DNA from: Heterocephalus glaber
Taxonomy: Eukaryota > Chordata > Mammalia > Rodentia > Bathyergidae
DNA: 64,000 nucleotides
Direction of reading: 5' to 3'
Assembly: GCF_000247695.1 (NCBI RefSeq)
Contig: NW_004624795.1
Location: forward strand, 2,809,995 to 2,873,994
The position numbers were made by a program, and so were the translations under genes. Positions 1-13,242 of this stretch are shown here, one piece after another. Positions within the stretch are counted from its first letter, which is position 1; each line of letters opens with the position of its first letter. The notes beneath the pieces are model-generated. The model was not told the DNA's origin and searched no databases. It saw only the letters and a list, made by a program, of their open reading frames with translations.

Positions 1-3000
1 CTAATAGGTCCCTTGTGTCGCTCCTATTACCTCATTTAACTTTCACAGCCCCCACAGGGTGACACTGATATCTCCCCACTCTAGAAATGAAAAACGTAAG
101 TCTTCAAGGAGCCAGCACACGGGCCGGGCCCAAGTCGGCCAACCCTGCCCAGGGAGAGGTAGCTGGAAGCAGGCATCCCTCCCTTCGTGGGTGCTCTCAA
201 GGCGAAGGCATGGAGTGACTCAAGCTTGGAGGCAAGGCTTTGTGGAAAGCCTTCTCCAGGGCGTGGTGGATTCTTCCCGACGCCCGAGGACACGTGTGGG
301 AGAGGTGGGGTGACCACAGGGAGCTCCCTCCTCCCCTTCCTACGGCTCCATGAGGCAGGACATTCCACAGGACCCACTCACCCCGCACAGGGTGGCTGGG
401 GGCACTGGGAGGGCACCCCAACCCCACTGAGGGTCAGAGTGGCCAGGGGACTCCCAGGACAGAAGGCGGGGACCCCGGGGGACCAGGCTGAGGGGCTGTC
501 CCCTCGTATTTGTGCTGTTCAGAGCGTGAAGTGCTCTCTGCTGGGGCCCTTTCAACAACACGAGACTGTGGCCCCCTTTTACTGTGAGGAAACCAGGCTG
601 TAGAGGAATCTGCACCAGGTCAAAGCCGAGCCCCTCCAACTTTCCACAGTCCCCAAAGCTTCCGGGGAGCTGGACTCAGCCCCACACCCCCACCCCGTTC
701 CCCTGGCCCATCCCAAATGGTGTCACAGAGGGGCTTTCACAGGTCTTGCTTTTCCGGGGCCACCAAGTGACTCTGGTCTCGGGTTCTGGGCTCCGTGGGG
801 CCTGGCAAGGGAAGCCACTAAGCCACTCTGTGAATTCAAATGCGGCTTTTCTCTGAGGCCCCTCTCCCCACCCCAAGTACCTGAGTCCCCTGACCTTTCT
901 CCCTCTCAGGGCCCCAGCGGGTCTGCCCCTCCCAGGTGCCCAATTTGAAGGCTTGGCTGTCCTGCATCCTTCTCAGGGGAGCCTGAGGCCTCAGACACAC
1001 GGCCCACCGCCAACTCTGATCCTCCAGCGCCCGGGCCCCCACGGAGAAGGATGGCTTCAACAGACACCGTTCCTCTTCCCTCGGCCACCTCACTGACCTG
1101 CCGGACCCCACCGCCTTCCTTCAAGTGCAGGGACTCCGCCACCTCCCACCAGAATAGGAACTGACACGTGGCGGGAGAAGCAGGGGTCCCACCCTACCCC
1201 CACCCCGCGAGCCGCAGGGCTTAGCAGACACCAAAATGCAGTCAGACCAGCGCAAGGAATGGCATTGGCATTGCGCACAGCTCGCCCTGGAGGGAGCCCG
1301 TCCTGGGCGGGGGGCTGACAGGACAACCTCGAGCCCGCAGCCTGGGGACAGACGGTGGCTCAGTGGGATCTTCTGTGCCTAGAAGGCACTGAGGGGCTCC
1401 TGGGGTCCATGTGCAGGGCGGGCCCAGGGCAGGCGGGAGTGGCAGTCCCAGCGAGATGCCCCCCCCGCCCGGCTCTGGCTCTGGGGTCTTCAGCCGCCCC
1501 CCAAGCCCCACCTGGTTCACAGGCACAGCAGGAGGTAGGCTACGGGCTTCGAGGCTGAAATGGGCGGAGAAGTCTCTGATGGGGAGCACCCCACTGTCAG
1601 CCTGTGCCCCCTTCTGGACCAAGCACTGTCCTGGGCACCCAAGAAGCGGGTAAGGAGGCAGAGCTGCGGCCCTGCAAGCCCAGCGCATCTCCTACGCAGG
1701 GTTCAAGGGTCACTGAAAACAAGGCCTCTGGGCGGGAAGTATCTTTGCCCTTGGGGATCGGAGCCAAAGGGGAGAGGAACGCTGTACTGGGGTGGGGCCC
1801 AGGCTTGCTGGGGAGACGCAGGGACCCCCCCAGGACTCCCCCCTCGGCAGGGCAGGGCTCCTGGTGGGACGGGAGCTCATGAGGAAGCCCTGTCCAGGGC
1901 CCTTCCAGGGACCGTGAGTCAGAGGCAGGAAGGGAGGGACAGCCAGGCCCGGACCCTCAGGGACATGGGGGAGGGGGCCCCAGGGCCCTGTCTCCTCTCT
2001 CCTCCCTGGCACGGCCGTCAAACCTCCCAGGGAGGGTTCACACCTTCAGCCTGGCTGCTGGCCTCCAGTGTCCTCCCAGGGCCCAGTGAGCTGCTTCTGC
2101 AGGCAGAGCCAGCAGCCCCCCGGGACACTCAGTGCAGAGCAGTCTCACGAAGAGAGCAAACTGCCCGCTAGGCATGGGCATTTCCCAAGGCCAGCCGCAC
2201 CTGCACCTCTGCTCTCACCACCCTCGGGCGGCTCCCTCTCAAACTGCCAGGCTTGGGCCTCGGCTGGCCCCTGCTTTCCCCTGCAGCCCCCTCCACTGTC
2301 CTTCAGACCTGCCACAGCCTCACCATCTTTCACGACATAATGTCACTGTGCTACTTCAAATGTGCTCTTGTCCCCCATAGCTCATGAGCCAAATCCAAAA
2401 TATCTAGCGGGGTGCACAGAGCTGGTGCCTGGAGCCTCTCAGCCTCCCTGGTGGAAGCTCATTGCACCAGCTGCCCTGAGGTTTCTTCAGCTCCATGGAT
2501 CACTACTCCTCCTACCTCAGGACCTTTGCACTTGCAGTTGCTTCTGCCTGCAAACTCTCCTCTCTCCTTCATTCCCTTTGCCTAGCTAACTCCTATTGTC
2601 TTCAGGTTTGGGGTCCACTGGGGAAGGCTTCCTGACACCCAGAGGCAGGTCATGGCATCTTTCACAGTCTGTAATGATACATTGGCATGGTGGTTGCATG
2701 GATGTCTACCCTCCATCCTGATCCTCTCCCTCTTCTTGCTCCCCAAGGGCTGGGATCTGGGAAGCACTTGAGCAACAGTCAGCCCTACCCTGTGCCAAAG
2801 ACACAGAGAGGAAGGGCGTGGAGCACACTCACCTGGAAAGAGAAAGCTGAGGAGTATTTGGGAGAGACCTGAGGTGGTCAGAAGGCAGGAAGTGAGCTGC
2901 CGGGCTGTTGAGAACTGAGGCTGAAGATCAAAGCCACAGGAAGTGGGCTGGTTTCTTCGGTAACAGAAGAATCTGATCAAAGCCGCACTTTCCTGTCTGG

Positions 3001-5813
3001 GTGGGGCAGGCAATTCATTCACTTATTCTTTTGGATCTGTGCGAATCATACAGTCCTTCAACAATCATGGAGCACCTGTCTATGTGCGAGGCACTGGGCC
3101 CAGGGTGAGTAAAAGTGGGTCTGTCCCCCCTCCTCCATTACAGGCATCCAGCCTCCCGCCTAGACCACCTTCTACTGTAGCCACAGTCCAGGTAATGAGT
3201 CACAGGCAGGAGTTTTTAAATTGCAAACAGAATGGGGCAGAAAATGTCAGCAGATCCCACACAGGAGGGAGACACATTTGGTCATGTGTATGTTAGAAGA
3301 CCCGGGTCCCCGCAAAACAGGCATTTCTTAACTGTAGGTCACAATCAAAGAAAGTTTGGAAAACACCAGACTACGCATTTTTTAAATAATTCCATTTCCA
3401 TAAGCCTCTAAGCAAAGCCAAGGATAGGGAGAATGAAGAAATATTCAGAGTCCTGCGAGACAAGAGAACAGTAGGACCCATCTGGGCTAGGCTGGGAGGC
3501 TGGACAGGAAGTCCTCCCTGGGGACAGGGTGTTGGACAGGAGGAGAAAAACAGGAGAAGGGGCCGGAGAAGGAGAGGAGGAAGCAGAAGCAGAGGCAGAG
3601 GACATGTTGACATGGGGACATGGGTGTGAGGGCGGAGAGAGCACCAGGAAGAAGCTTGGGGACCTGCAGGAGAGGGGGTCTTCACCCCAAACCCAGGAGA
3701 AGCCTGGGGGTTCATTCCCTGTGCCCCCAGCAAGAGCTTGCTGAGCAATCCCTTCACCTGGCCCAGCCCACCCTGATGCCGCTTGCAGGCCAGGCTGGGG
3801 TCAAAGCAACTCCAGCGACAGTCCAGACAGGAAGAGGTTACAGCACACTGCCACCTGCCAAGTGACCCGGGCGCAGCTGCTGTGACCAGGATGAGCAGGG
3901 TCACGGACTTGGGTGGGAGCTGCTGCAGGAAGCCCTGGAGGAAAATGAGCAAGTGACACAGAGAGGAGGCCGAAGGGGGCAGAGGGGGGCTGGTGGCACC
4001 TCTGGGCGGTGAGCCCGGTCCCACCGTGAGAACAGTCCTGCTACAGGGACAGAACATGTGGCCCTCATCACCCGTGCCCCATGGGGCACTGCTGAGGGCT
4101 GGCATGGCTTTGCATGGGCCTGGGCCAGGGGTGCCAGCGGGAGCCAGGCGGACCGGGGCCAGGGACACGCACCAGCCACCCTGGCCATGATCACCTCTGC
4201 TGCTCCAAAGGACTCTGGGTCCCTGATGGCCTCTGTGTTTGATGTAAAAATCAAATCCCAGGGCCGAGAATTTAGCTCAGTGGTTCTGCCGCCTGCCTTG
4301 CAAGCGCAAGGACCAGAGTTCGATCCCTGGTACAAAAAAAAAAAATTACAGTGAAAATTAAATCCCGAGCTCCAGCCTCTGTCTCCAATCCTCCCTCTGC
4401 TGGGCCCCGCGCACCTCGAATTGGATCCCCAAGGTTCATCTGCACAAGTCCCCAGCCAGCGTCAAACCTGCGCCTCCAGCCTCCCTGTGGGACCCCAGTT
4501 ACACCGGAAGTGAGCCCTGCGGGTCACAGCCCTCAGTCCGGCCTCCCCTGTCCTCTCGGGGACCTCCTGCCCTGCTCCCACGGCACTGCCCGGCCTCCTG
4601 TCCAGCACAGCCACTGCCCAACTGCAGTTCCGCCTCCCGCCTTCTCCGTCCACCCCGACTGCTCCCAGGAGTCCCCCTAAACGAAGCGGCCAGGCGAGGG
4701 TGACCCTGCGCTCTACCCATGTGGGTCAGGAGTCCCTCTGCTATCTGCCTGGGTGACCCAGGACGAACTGCCTCGCCTCCGAGCCTCAATTTCTCCCTCT
4801 GTAGCTCGCAGTTCACAGCAGGTCCATGCCAGCTCAAAGCTCCTGTGATGCCAGATGCAACCCCACCAAGGACAAGTCCGGCGCCCGCACAGGGGCGGCT
4901 GGGCAATGGAGAGCAGCGCCTGCGGACCTCGTCCTCCGCCAGCCTCTGCCCTTAGCACCTGTTATGCTGGTGTGGAAGGTGTGGAAGGAGAAAGGCAATA
5001 AATTCCTCAAAGCGCGGGAGCAGCGCCTGAGCCCTAGCCCGGCCATCGCGACCTGGCCCCTAGTCCCAGCTTTGGCGGAGGTCAAGGGGTCGGGTGGGCG
5101 TGGTCAAGCGCACACGTGACCACCCACGACCCCACGAGCGGAGGGGGAGCCTGGGTGCAGGGCTCCCAGCTCCGAACGGCTGACCCCCGTGACCCAGGCC
5201 CCCACGTGTCCCCGGGTGGCCCCACCGCGTTCCTGCGGCCTGGGGTTTCCTGGCGCAGCGGTGACTGCAGTCTTGGCCCCGTCCCTCGGGAGAGTGGGGA
5301 GGGGCCTCCGGGCCGCGAAATCCTCTTCCCGTGAGATTCCCGTGGTTGCCTCCGCTGAGAGCAAACAATGTGGGATTCAATTTCGCTGCAAAATGAGCCC
5401 GGCCAGGGAGGGCCTGAGCATCTCCTGGTGCCGGGCTGCCCCGCCCTCCCGTGCTCCCCTTCCCGCTCAGTGGTAGAGCAGCCCCACCCCTGGGCCCTGT
5501 GCTCCCCCGCCAGGACCTCAGCACTGTCGCAGCATTTCCTGGACTCCCTGACCTGACCAGAGACAGCGGGGACCCCTCACAGCAGCATCTTTCAGGGATG
5601 GGTCCACCCCACTGGGTCCGATGCTGCCCCATGGCTGGACGTGATTCAGGATCGGGTTGCAAAGACCACAGGACATGGTGAGACTGGCTGTCTCCCTGCA
5701 GAGTATCCTAGAGTGACCCACGACGCAGGAGCAAAGAGATGGAGCCACCAGCCAACCTCCCCCAGCCCCAGCACAAGACCATCACAGAGCCTAGCAAGGA
5801 AGACCCCCTACAA
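1..5813. other. Intergenic DNA upstream of TNS4, no gene seen
   Basis: This is GC-rich, mostly unique sequence with scattered short open frames that show neither splice-bounded exon structure nor recognisable protein similarity. The only clear element is an ID SINE near 4.3 kb. By the human gene order CCR7 would lie further left, and none of its exons was seen here. Confidence 0.6.
4261..4347 (+). repeat. ID-type SINE
   Basis: It carries the A-box-like block TTTAGCTCAGTGGTTC, the B-box-like block GAGTTCGATCCC and a short poly(A) tail after GGTAC. It belongs to the subtype with core CCTTGCAAGCGCAAGG. Confidence 0.85.
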
Positions 5814-5944
5814 AGCCAGCCCTGGTGGACACCCCTGTAATCCCAACACTCAGGAGGCTGAGGCAGGAAGATCCCCACAAGTTCGAGGCCAGCCTGGGCT
5901 ACATAGCAAGACTTTGTCTCAAAAAAAAATAAAATAAAATAAAG
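5814..5944 (+). repeat. B1-type (7SL-derived) SINE
   Basis: It shows the landmarks TGTAATCCCAACACTCAGGAG, GAGGCCAGCCTGGGCTACAT and TTTGTCTC followed by an AAAAT-rich tail. Confidence 0.85.
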
Positions 5945-6019
5945 ACCCCCACACATGTGGCCTCCACAAAGTGGGTGGGTTACTTGGCCACAGGACTGAA
6001 GAGCTCATGCCGGCCATGG

Positions 6020-6330
6020 CAGCCCACATGACCCCAAAGTCATTATGCTCAGTGAGAAAGCCAGGCACCAGAGGTCACTCATTGTACCTTCCCATTTATA
6101 TCAAATGTCCAGAATAGGTAAAGCCATAAAGATAGAACACAGATTCATGGTTGCCAGGGCCTGAGAGGAGGAGGCATGATGGCTTCATGGGTATTGAGTT
6201 TCCTTTTGGGTGACAAAAATGTTCTGGAACTACACAGAGGTGGTGGTTGCCCAATACTGTGAATGCACCGGATGTCACTAGTGGTAAATTTTCCATCACA
6301 TGCATTTTACAATAAAAGGAAAAAATGAAA
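6020..6330 (+). repeat. Old L1 (L1M/L1ME-like) 3' fragment
   Basis: The text runs through landmarks of mammalian L1M 3' ends: ATTATGCTCAGTGAGAAAG, CCATTTATATCA, GATTCATGGTTGCCAGGG, GGTGGTTGCCC, and a terminal TTTTACAATAAAAGG. It is diverged and 5'-truncated. The assignment is by memory of the consensus. Confidence 0.6.
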
Positions 6331-8467
6331 AGTCGACTTCCAAGGGTCCAGCTCTGGCCACCACCATGGGGTGAGACGCCTGTGGGTTTTCATGGATGTG
6401 CCCACCAGAGCCAAGCTGTCCTTTGTAGATGTTGACTTGCATGAAGAGCACCAGGGTCTCCTCCCCAGACAGGCCGAGACTCCTCCGGGTTCCTCTCCCA
6501 GAGGCAACCCACACCCCAGCCCAGGATGGCTCCTTGGAGCGGAGGGACAGGAACCTGGCTTCTCCGAACCAGGCTGGCCTCCTCTTCCGGTGCAGGACAG
6601 AGCCAGGCATGACACAAGGAGGGTCATGTCACAGGGACCCCGATCCAGTCCTGGTCAGGCAGCTGCCCCTGGAACAGAGCAGGACTCCTCATCCTCAGAG
6701 AACCATGACCTTCAGCCAGGCCTCCACGGTCATGGGGAAGATGTGTCGACGTGGACGGACAGAACACATTTCACTGTGCGTGAGCTTGGCTTAGGGTGTC
6801 TGACTACACTTGTGGTGTGTATCGCTCTTCCACTGTTGCGTAACAAAGAATCACAGATTTAGTAAAATAACACTGTGCCCATTTATGAATCCATATCAGA
6901 ATCCCCTTCTAGAGTCCTTCAGGTTGTTGGTAGAATTCAGTTCCATGTGGTTGTAGGACCTAGGTCTCCATTTCCTTGCTGGCCATCTTGAATCAAATCC
7001 TTCTTATGCTTCTAATCTCTCTTACCTGCCTCTTCTGCTACCAGGGGGATGAAAATTTCTGACAAAGAGCTCACCTGATTTGGTCAGGCCCACCAGGTCA
7101 TCTACATATTCTAAGACCCCTGACTTGGAGCTAAACTACCTCTTCAAAACCCTTCTGTACCAGTACTTGAGTTAGTATTTGACAGGGTAACCACTCTTGG
7201 AGTACAGGGGGCAACCTCAAAGTTCTGCCACTACTGCCTCCCTCCACAGGGGACCTTTCCCTGGGCCCTGAAAATGTCCAGGCATGTCCAGCCCAGGGGA
7301 CATTGCTTCACCTAGAGCGCTTTGCTGGTCACCCTCTCTATGGCATGTCCCAGCCCACCCTGAATCCCAGGAGGAAACTGAGGCTCTGAGATGTGAATCC
7401 ATTTCCCCGGGCTATGGGGGAGGGGCGGGCTGGGGGACCAGCACCAGAGTCCAAGTTTCCTCCTCCATCACGTCACTTCCCAAAATCCTAAAGAATCCAG
7501 GCCCGGGTCTTCTCATATGAGGTCAGTCGCAAGGAGGTCTGGGGACCCGGGGACCCAGCCCCTTCTACCCACTGCAGTGAGAGCCTTGACTCACACTCCT
7601 GGGTCTTTCACACCCGGCCAGCAAACAGGGAAGGGTTTCTTCTCCAGAGCCAGACCAGCAGGTAGGGAGGCGCACACACCTCCCCATGTCCCGTCTAGTG
7701 CAGGGGATGCTGGGAAATGTAGTCCCACCATGTATGTGCCCAGCAGGAAAGGGAGCTTGAATTGGGGGGATCACACAGCATGGTGGCTGCCAAGGCCACG
7801 AGTGGGTCCAGGGGCACTGAGGCCAAAGGAAAGTCGGGGACAATAGAACAGAGCCCCAAGAGGGCAGCCAGGAGGGGCCACACGGGCGGCCAGGGAGGAG
7901 CCAGGAGCAGGGTGGCCCTGCTCCTGTGACAAGCTCACCTTGCACGCAAGGCCATGCCCAGGCACACAGCTGCCCAGGGTCCACTTCTTCTGGTCAGCTC
8001 GCGTCACTGCTGCTCCCAGTCAGGGGACAAGGGCACTGATGCCCCCCAGAGTGCCTACACCCTTCCTCTAGGGGAGAGTGAGACCGTGCAGTACAGCGTC
8101 CAGGGCCGGTGCCACACACCAGTCGGGCTGCTGCGGACACAAATGGCTGATTTCCTTCCAGATCTAACTGGCAGCCTAAGAATCACCAGATTAGGACCCA
8201 AAGCCACACAGAAACACTTGGGTCCAGAGAGGGCCATGGCGATGCAGACATTGCTGGGGCTGCTGGGCTGGGCAGCATGCATGGGGACAAGCCAGAGAAG
8301 GGGTCACCTGCACCCTCTCCACACCCAGCCAGGTGAGAACCTGGTTTTCAGGCTGATGTCACACAGCTGGCAATAGGGTCCATCCAACAAGATTCGACCT
8401 CCAAGTAAGATGGCATGGGATGTGGAAGAAATTCTGGATTGTAAAACATATGCATTTCTTTTCTTTT
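6331..8467. other. Intergenic DNA, nothing recognised
   Basis: No exon, RNA gene or clear repeat was recognised. Open frames here are short and overlap on both strands with no family similarity. Confidence 0.5.
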
Positions 8468-8622
8468 CTTTCCTGCTTGTTTTTTGAGACAAGATCTCAC
8501 TATGTAGTGCAGGCTGGCCTTGAACTCACTGTGTAGCCCAGACTGGTCTCAAAGTCACTGTGATCTTCCCGCCTCAGCCACCTGAGTGCTAGGATTACAG
8601 GTGTGGAGCACCACTCCCAGCT
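8468..8622 (-). repeat. B1-type SINE, reverse orientation
   Basis: Read on the + strand it shows TTTTTTGAGACAAGATCTCAC, GGCTGGCCTTGAACTCACTG and GCCTCAGCCACCTGAGTGC, the reverse complement of the B1 landmarks. An internal segment (AACTCACTGTGTAGCCCAG) looks partly duplicated. Confidence 0.8.
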
Positions 8623-8914
8623 CATATGCATTTCTAACTAAAAGTAAGAAAGCAATCAGGGTCTAAATTTAACTTCCAGACCAACCGGGCCTCCCTTGCT
8701 GCTTCTGATTGTCAGCCAGTCTCGGCCCGTGTGAGTCAGTCAATTTCCAGAAGGGGCAAAGGTGCTACCTGAGGTGGAGGGTGTCAGGGACGCCCCTCCC
8801 TCAGTCTCCAATGGGTGACAAGAGTGACATCTACACACGTCCCTCCATGGACACTACAGTTTATAATGGATGATTCAAACTAAATCAATCTTCTTTTAAA
8901 AAAGGACAATTTGC

Positions 8915-9110
8915 CAGTGGTCCACACTTGTAATCCCAGCCCAACTGGGAAGATTAGGCAGGAGGACCGCAAGTTCAAGGCCAGCCTGGGCAACTTAGTG
9001 AATCCTTGTGGCAAAATTCAAAAAGTAAATATATAAATAAGAAGGGCTTGGGATGAAGCTCAGTGTGAGGCCCCAGATTCTCACCCTGGTACCTCGAGGG
9101 AGGGAGGGAG
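8915..9110 (+). repeat. Composite B1-like / ID-like SINE
   Basis: A B1-like half (TTGTAATCCCAGCCC, AGGCCAGCCTGGGCAACTTAG) is followed by a degenerate ID-like half (GGGATGAAGCTCAGTG, CACCCTGGTACC). The same two-part arrangement recurs near 33.1, 35.4, 39.5 and 46.3 kb. Confidence 0.6.
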
Positions 9111-10180
9111 GAAGGGACAAAAGGACAATTTGCCTAAATCTACAACGAAACACTAGAAAAATGGCAGCTTCCCCCAACTGGAAGACAGTTTCAGGTGGCA
9201 AATCATAAAGGAAAAATAAACTCCTAAGTTCTGTCTCTTGAGTGCTACCATGGACGTTTCCAAAAATGAAGTCTCTCTTCATCAGGTTAAAGGTGAAATT
9301 ATCAATGAAGTAGCTCCTTGATATGGAAAATAATAAGAGAGAGCATTTAGAAATAAAGTTTGAAGTGTTCCCATTGTTACACGATTTTGTGGCTAAAAAA
9401 AAAAAAGTGTACTCCCAAGATTCTTTCTTATCTGCCCTTCAAACAACAAACCAAAAAAGAACATTTTAATTTGCTTAAAATCTTCTAAATGAAGAGTTTG
9501 AGTGGGTTTAAAATCCATTTGCTGAAAGTATTAAAATGCAATATATTCCAATTTCTACACAAGAACAACTGATTGACATGAGGGAAGATGGAAATTTGCA
9601 AGCCAATTTTGAACAAAATCTTTGCATAATTGGTGGATGAAACTGAAAACTGAAAATTAGTGTCATGATTTAATGAGCTGAGGCTTTTTGTCCGTCTGCA
9701 TCCAGGTGTCTCCCCGAGGTCCTCCTCAGCTGTGACAGTCATTAAATCCCAACCACAAAATAAACCAGATTTAGAATCAAATGAGCAGATCATGTCCCTC
9801 AGAGTGTCACACCAGGATTTTCAGAAATAAACAAGCACATTCGATCACACTACTCTCTGTGTGACAGCAAAATCTAAATGGAACACCGTAGAAAAGACTT
9901 CTAAGTATCGTTCATCCCATGGCCCTTCTATTCTTTCATTTCTAGTTATAGTCTTATAATGTACATCATCCATGCTGTTTATGCATCCATGCAGAATGTG
10001 CAAAACATAGTTCATGAGCTATGTGTCTTTTTATAATGAGTACTGATACATATTCCCATACGTGGCTCATGCATGTGATTTCTAAGGTTCTATGGGTATC
10101 GTTCATAAACAGAGTCAGAGTGGCTGCTCCACATTTTTACTGGCAGGTACACGGATAATAAAGTTTGAGCGTGAGGATGT
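9111..10180. other. AT-rich, repeat-poor island
   Basis: About 1 kb of AT-rich sequence in an otherwise GC-rich neighbourhood with no recognised SINE. No splice-bounded coding exon is visible. It may be an old unrecognised repeat or a non-coding conserved element. Confidence 0.3.
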
Positions 10181-10317
10181 TCGCAGAGCCGGGGCCCCTG
10201 CACAGCTGGCTCTGGCCACACCCTATCCTGGGCGTGGACACTTATAACAAAGATATTCTTGGACTGGGCCTCACCTGCCGGCCAGGCCAGGGCATGTGCT
10301 TTATAGGTAAGAAGTCA

Positions 10318-10405
10318 CAGGGCCAGCCCGGAGTGGTGTAACCTCAGGACTCTGGGAAGCTGAGGCAGGAGAACTGCAAGTTCCGGCCCAGCCTGGAGAA
10401 GACTC
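10318..10405 (+). repeat. Degenerate B1-type SINE fragment
   Basis: It has the landmarks GGAAGCTGAGGCAGGAGAACT and GCCCAGCCTGGAGAAG and no poly(A) tail. Confidence 0.5.
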
Positions 10406-10849
10406 CCGGGTCGGGTCGGGTCCGCAGTAAGCAAGCTGTCTCTCTGCTCTCCTCAACCCTTCCCGCTGCTTAGAGGCCAGGAGTGGGGGGTGTCTTTCCT
10501 AGGGTCTGAGAAACACAGGGTCCAGGGCGCGGCCTCTGAGGCTCAGGTGATGCACAGCTGCCTGCCAAGCCCGGGGCTCTGCCACTGGTGCCCGCTCACC
10601 GTGGCTGGACGCCCCCCAACCCTGGAACCCCCGGGGAGGGCGTGGAAGTGGGGAAAGGGAGGAGTGGCTTCCTCCCTGCACCCCACCCCGTGGGGCCTCC
10701 TCCCGGGCACACCCCCGTGCTGGGGTCGGGGGCCCGCAGGGGTGAGCAGCACGCGCCCCTTCCCAGGCTGGAGTCTGGTGTGAAAGGGAAGAAGGAAGGG
10801 TGGGTCTCCTCCTCCGCAGGCGCCCACCCCGCGGCCACGTCTGCCACAT

Positions 10850-11141
10850 CTGCCACAGGGCTGCCGCGCCCATCTCCCTCGGAGTCATAGGAGCTCCCGG
10901 ACCCCCTGGAGCCACAGGAGGGACCAGGAGCCCCGGGCACGCCCAGCGCCCTCCAGGCCGGGCCCAGCGGCAGCCACACCTGGGCTTCCGGGGACACCAG
11001 GGGGCGGGCGCCTGGGTCAAGGCCACGCGCAGGCGGGGGGAGGGGGCGGGCCGCGGGCGGGGCCGAGGGAGAGGGCGGTGTCTCTCCTCACCTGGCGCCG
11101 CAGCCCCTCCCAGCAGCAGCTGCCGCCGCCCTCGCACACAG
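10850..11141 (+). promoter_or_regulatory. TNS4: Candidate TNS4 promoter and non-coding first exon
   Basis: This is the GC-richest block upstream of the TNS4 start, with runs such as GGGGGAGGGGGCGGGCC near 11.04 kb. A good donor, CACACAG|GTAGGG, ends a possible exon at 11141, about 2.7 kb before the coding exon. TNS4 is known to have an untranslated first exon, but I have no transcript to confirm this one. Confidence 0.3.
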
Positions 11142-11854
11142 GTAGGGGCCCCTGCTCGCGTGGACGGGGGGGACGCGCAGCCCCTTCCCCTGAAGCCTTT
11201 GTCCCCAGCTCGCCCACCTGCCTGGGCTCAGAGGTAAGGGGAGAGACCCGGGCAGGAAGGAGTGGCTCGGGGTCTTTAGGGAACCCATCGGAGAACCGAG
11301 GTCACCCACACGCGAGGGGACTGGACACTGCGCCTGGGCCTCCTGTATCCCAGCCCGAGCTGAGAGACCCTTGGAGGGGACAGGAGGTCAGGGAGGAGCC
11401 CCCAGGCGATGTGCTTTGGGGGGAGCAGGTTCACCCTCTGCCTTCGGGTAGGAGGAAGAGGGACCAAGGAGGTGGCACAGGGGGCTGCCAGGGGCCGGGG
11501 CCGGCCTTAGAGGAGTGGGGACCTACATGAGGCAGCGCCTCCAGGGTCCCCCCGCTATACACAGACCCCGGACACGCCCTGCTTAGACTGCTTACAGCCA
11601 GGGTGACAGGGAGGGGTCAGCGTCCAGCAACCCGAGGCAAGCCACAGCTGCCACCCAGGCCGGTGACTGAGGGAGGGTGAGGGGCTAGCGGCCGGCGGGC
11701 AAGTGGGGACCCTGTGCAGCCGAGGATGCCAGGTCCAGGGCCAGCTCCCAGAGGCCTCGAGGGTTGCGTGACCTCGGGAAACTCCTCAGCCTCTCCCGCA
11801 GTCCCTCCTCCCACAACTGCTGAGAGCTGAAATGAGCGAGGATTTGATTTTGTT

Positions 11855-12003
11855 TTGTTTTGTTCTTCAGTGCTGGGGATTAAATCCGGGGCCTGAGCTC
11901 CATTCCCAACCCTTTATTTTTCATTTTGAGCAAGATTTCAGCTTGTGATCCTCCTGCCTCAGCCTCCCTGAGTGCTGGGATGGCAGGCCTACACCTGGCA
12001 CCT
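11855..12003 (-). repeat. Composite ID-like / B1-like SINE, reverse orientation
   Basis: A TTTTG-rich head is followed by AGTGCTGGGGATTAAATCC and then by GATCCTCCTGCCTCAGCCTCC, the reversed forms of the ID-like and B1-like halves. Confidence 0.65.
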
Positions 12004-12264
12004 GGCTGAAATGAGTTCCAGACGCTTGCCAGGCTGGCACAGCTCAGTGTCCTGGTCCACACTGCACAGCCAGCATCCCCAGGCTCCTCCACAGGCCTGG
12101 CCAGAGCCCTGCAGGGTGTGCCGGTCCTGTCCCAGTAAACCCAGGGCAGGCTTCGCTGGCTCCGTGTCCTCGCCTGGCCCTGGAAGGATCGGAGGCCGGC
12201 TCCCTCCACTCCATTTATAGGCACACGTCCCCTCCAGGGCGTGCCGGGAGGCCTAGGGGAGCTG

Positions 12265-12345
12265 CCCTGGCTTTTGTCACAACTGGCTATGTGACCTTGA
12301 GCCCACGGACCCCTCTCTGCACCTCAGTAATCTCTCTCTTCTATT
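12265..12345 (+). repeat. MIR-like ancient SINE fragment
   Basis: It matches the MIR core pattern: TGGCTATGTGACCTTGAGC, then CCTCTCTGCACCTCAGT. Confidence 0.45.
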
Positions 12346-12354
12346 TTGAGTAAT

Positions 12355-12535
12355 TTTTTCTTTTTTTTGCATCCAGCTCTACCACTGAGCTACTTCCTCA
12401 GCCTTTTTTAAATTTTTAATTTTGTGACAAGGTCTTGCTAAGTTGCCCGGGCTGGGCTCAAACTGGCAATCCTCCTGCCTCAGCCTCCCTGAGTCCTGGG
12501 ATCCCTGGCCTGCACCACCTCGGCCAGCTATAAAC
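12355..12535 (-). repeat. Composite ID-like / B1-like SINE, reverse orientation
   Basis: It contains CCACTGAGCTACTTCCTCAGC followed by a B1-like part with GTTGCCCGGGCTGGGCTCAAA and CCTGCCTCAGCCTCCC. Confidence 0.65.
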
Positions 12536-13242
12536 CTCTGCGAGGATGCTGGCGGGAAGTCTCACCCTTGCCTCATAGAAGAGGAAGCAGAGGGTCAGGG
12601 TCAGAATCTGAATCCAAATCTTCAAGGTCCGGAGTGGCTTCCAGGTCCCTTGGGCCCGGCTGGTCACAAACAGACCGTGAAGGAAGCAACTGCAAGAGCC
12701 TCGTGTTGGGTGTGGGGAGTGGGTGGTGGACCCTCGTACCCTTTTCTCAGCTGTCCCTGGGTCTCTTACCTTCTCCGCACCTCTGGGAGAGGAGCACGTG
12801 GTGCTGAGGTCAGGCAACAGAAAGAAGGGAAACCAGGAAGCTGGGACCGAGGTGAGGTGCAGGCCCTGGGAGTGAATACCATCTGATGAGGCCACCCCCA
12901 GCCAAACACATCCTAGGTCCCCACGGCCCTGGAGCTGGGCTGGCAGCGGGTCTAGCCAGCCAGTCCTCCACCTCTCCCTCCGCCCACCTCACTGCTCCGC
13001 TCCCTGGTGCTCAGCAATGCCCCATCTGTCCGCCGACCTCTGGAATCTCCTCCAGGAAGGGCCTGCTCTGGCACTGCTGGCAGCATGGCCATGGGCAAGG
13101 ACTCGTCCCCACTGTGCCTCCGTTGTCTCGTTGTAAATGGGGGGATAACAGCAAAAGCATCGTGTGTGAACATCGGGGCCGTGAGTGCCCGGCCATCGCT
13201 CAGTAAATGTGCCTAGTGTTTCTTTAAAAGCAGGCCTGGCCA

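Noticed and set aside
10800..11237. Collagen-like Gly-Pro-rich frame
   Set aside because: It is short, not sustained as Gly-X-Y, and is produced by GC-rich promoter-like sequence.
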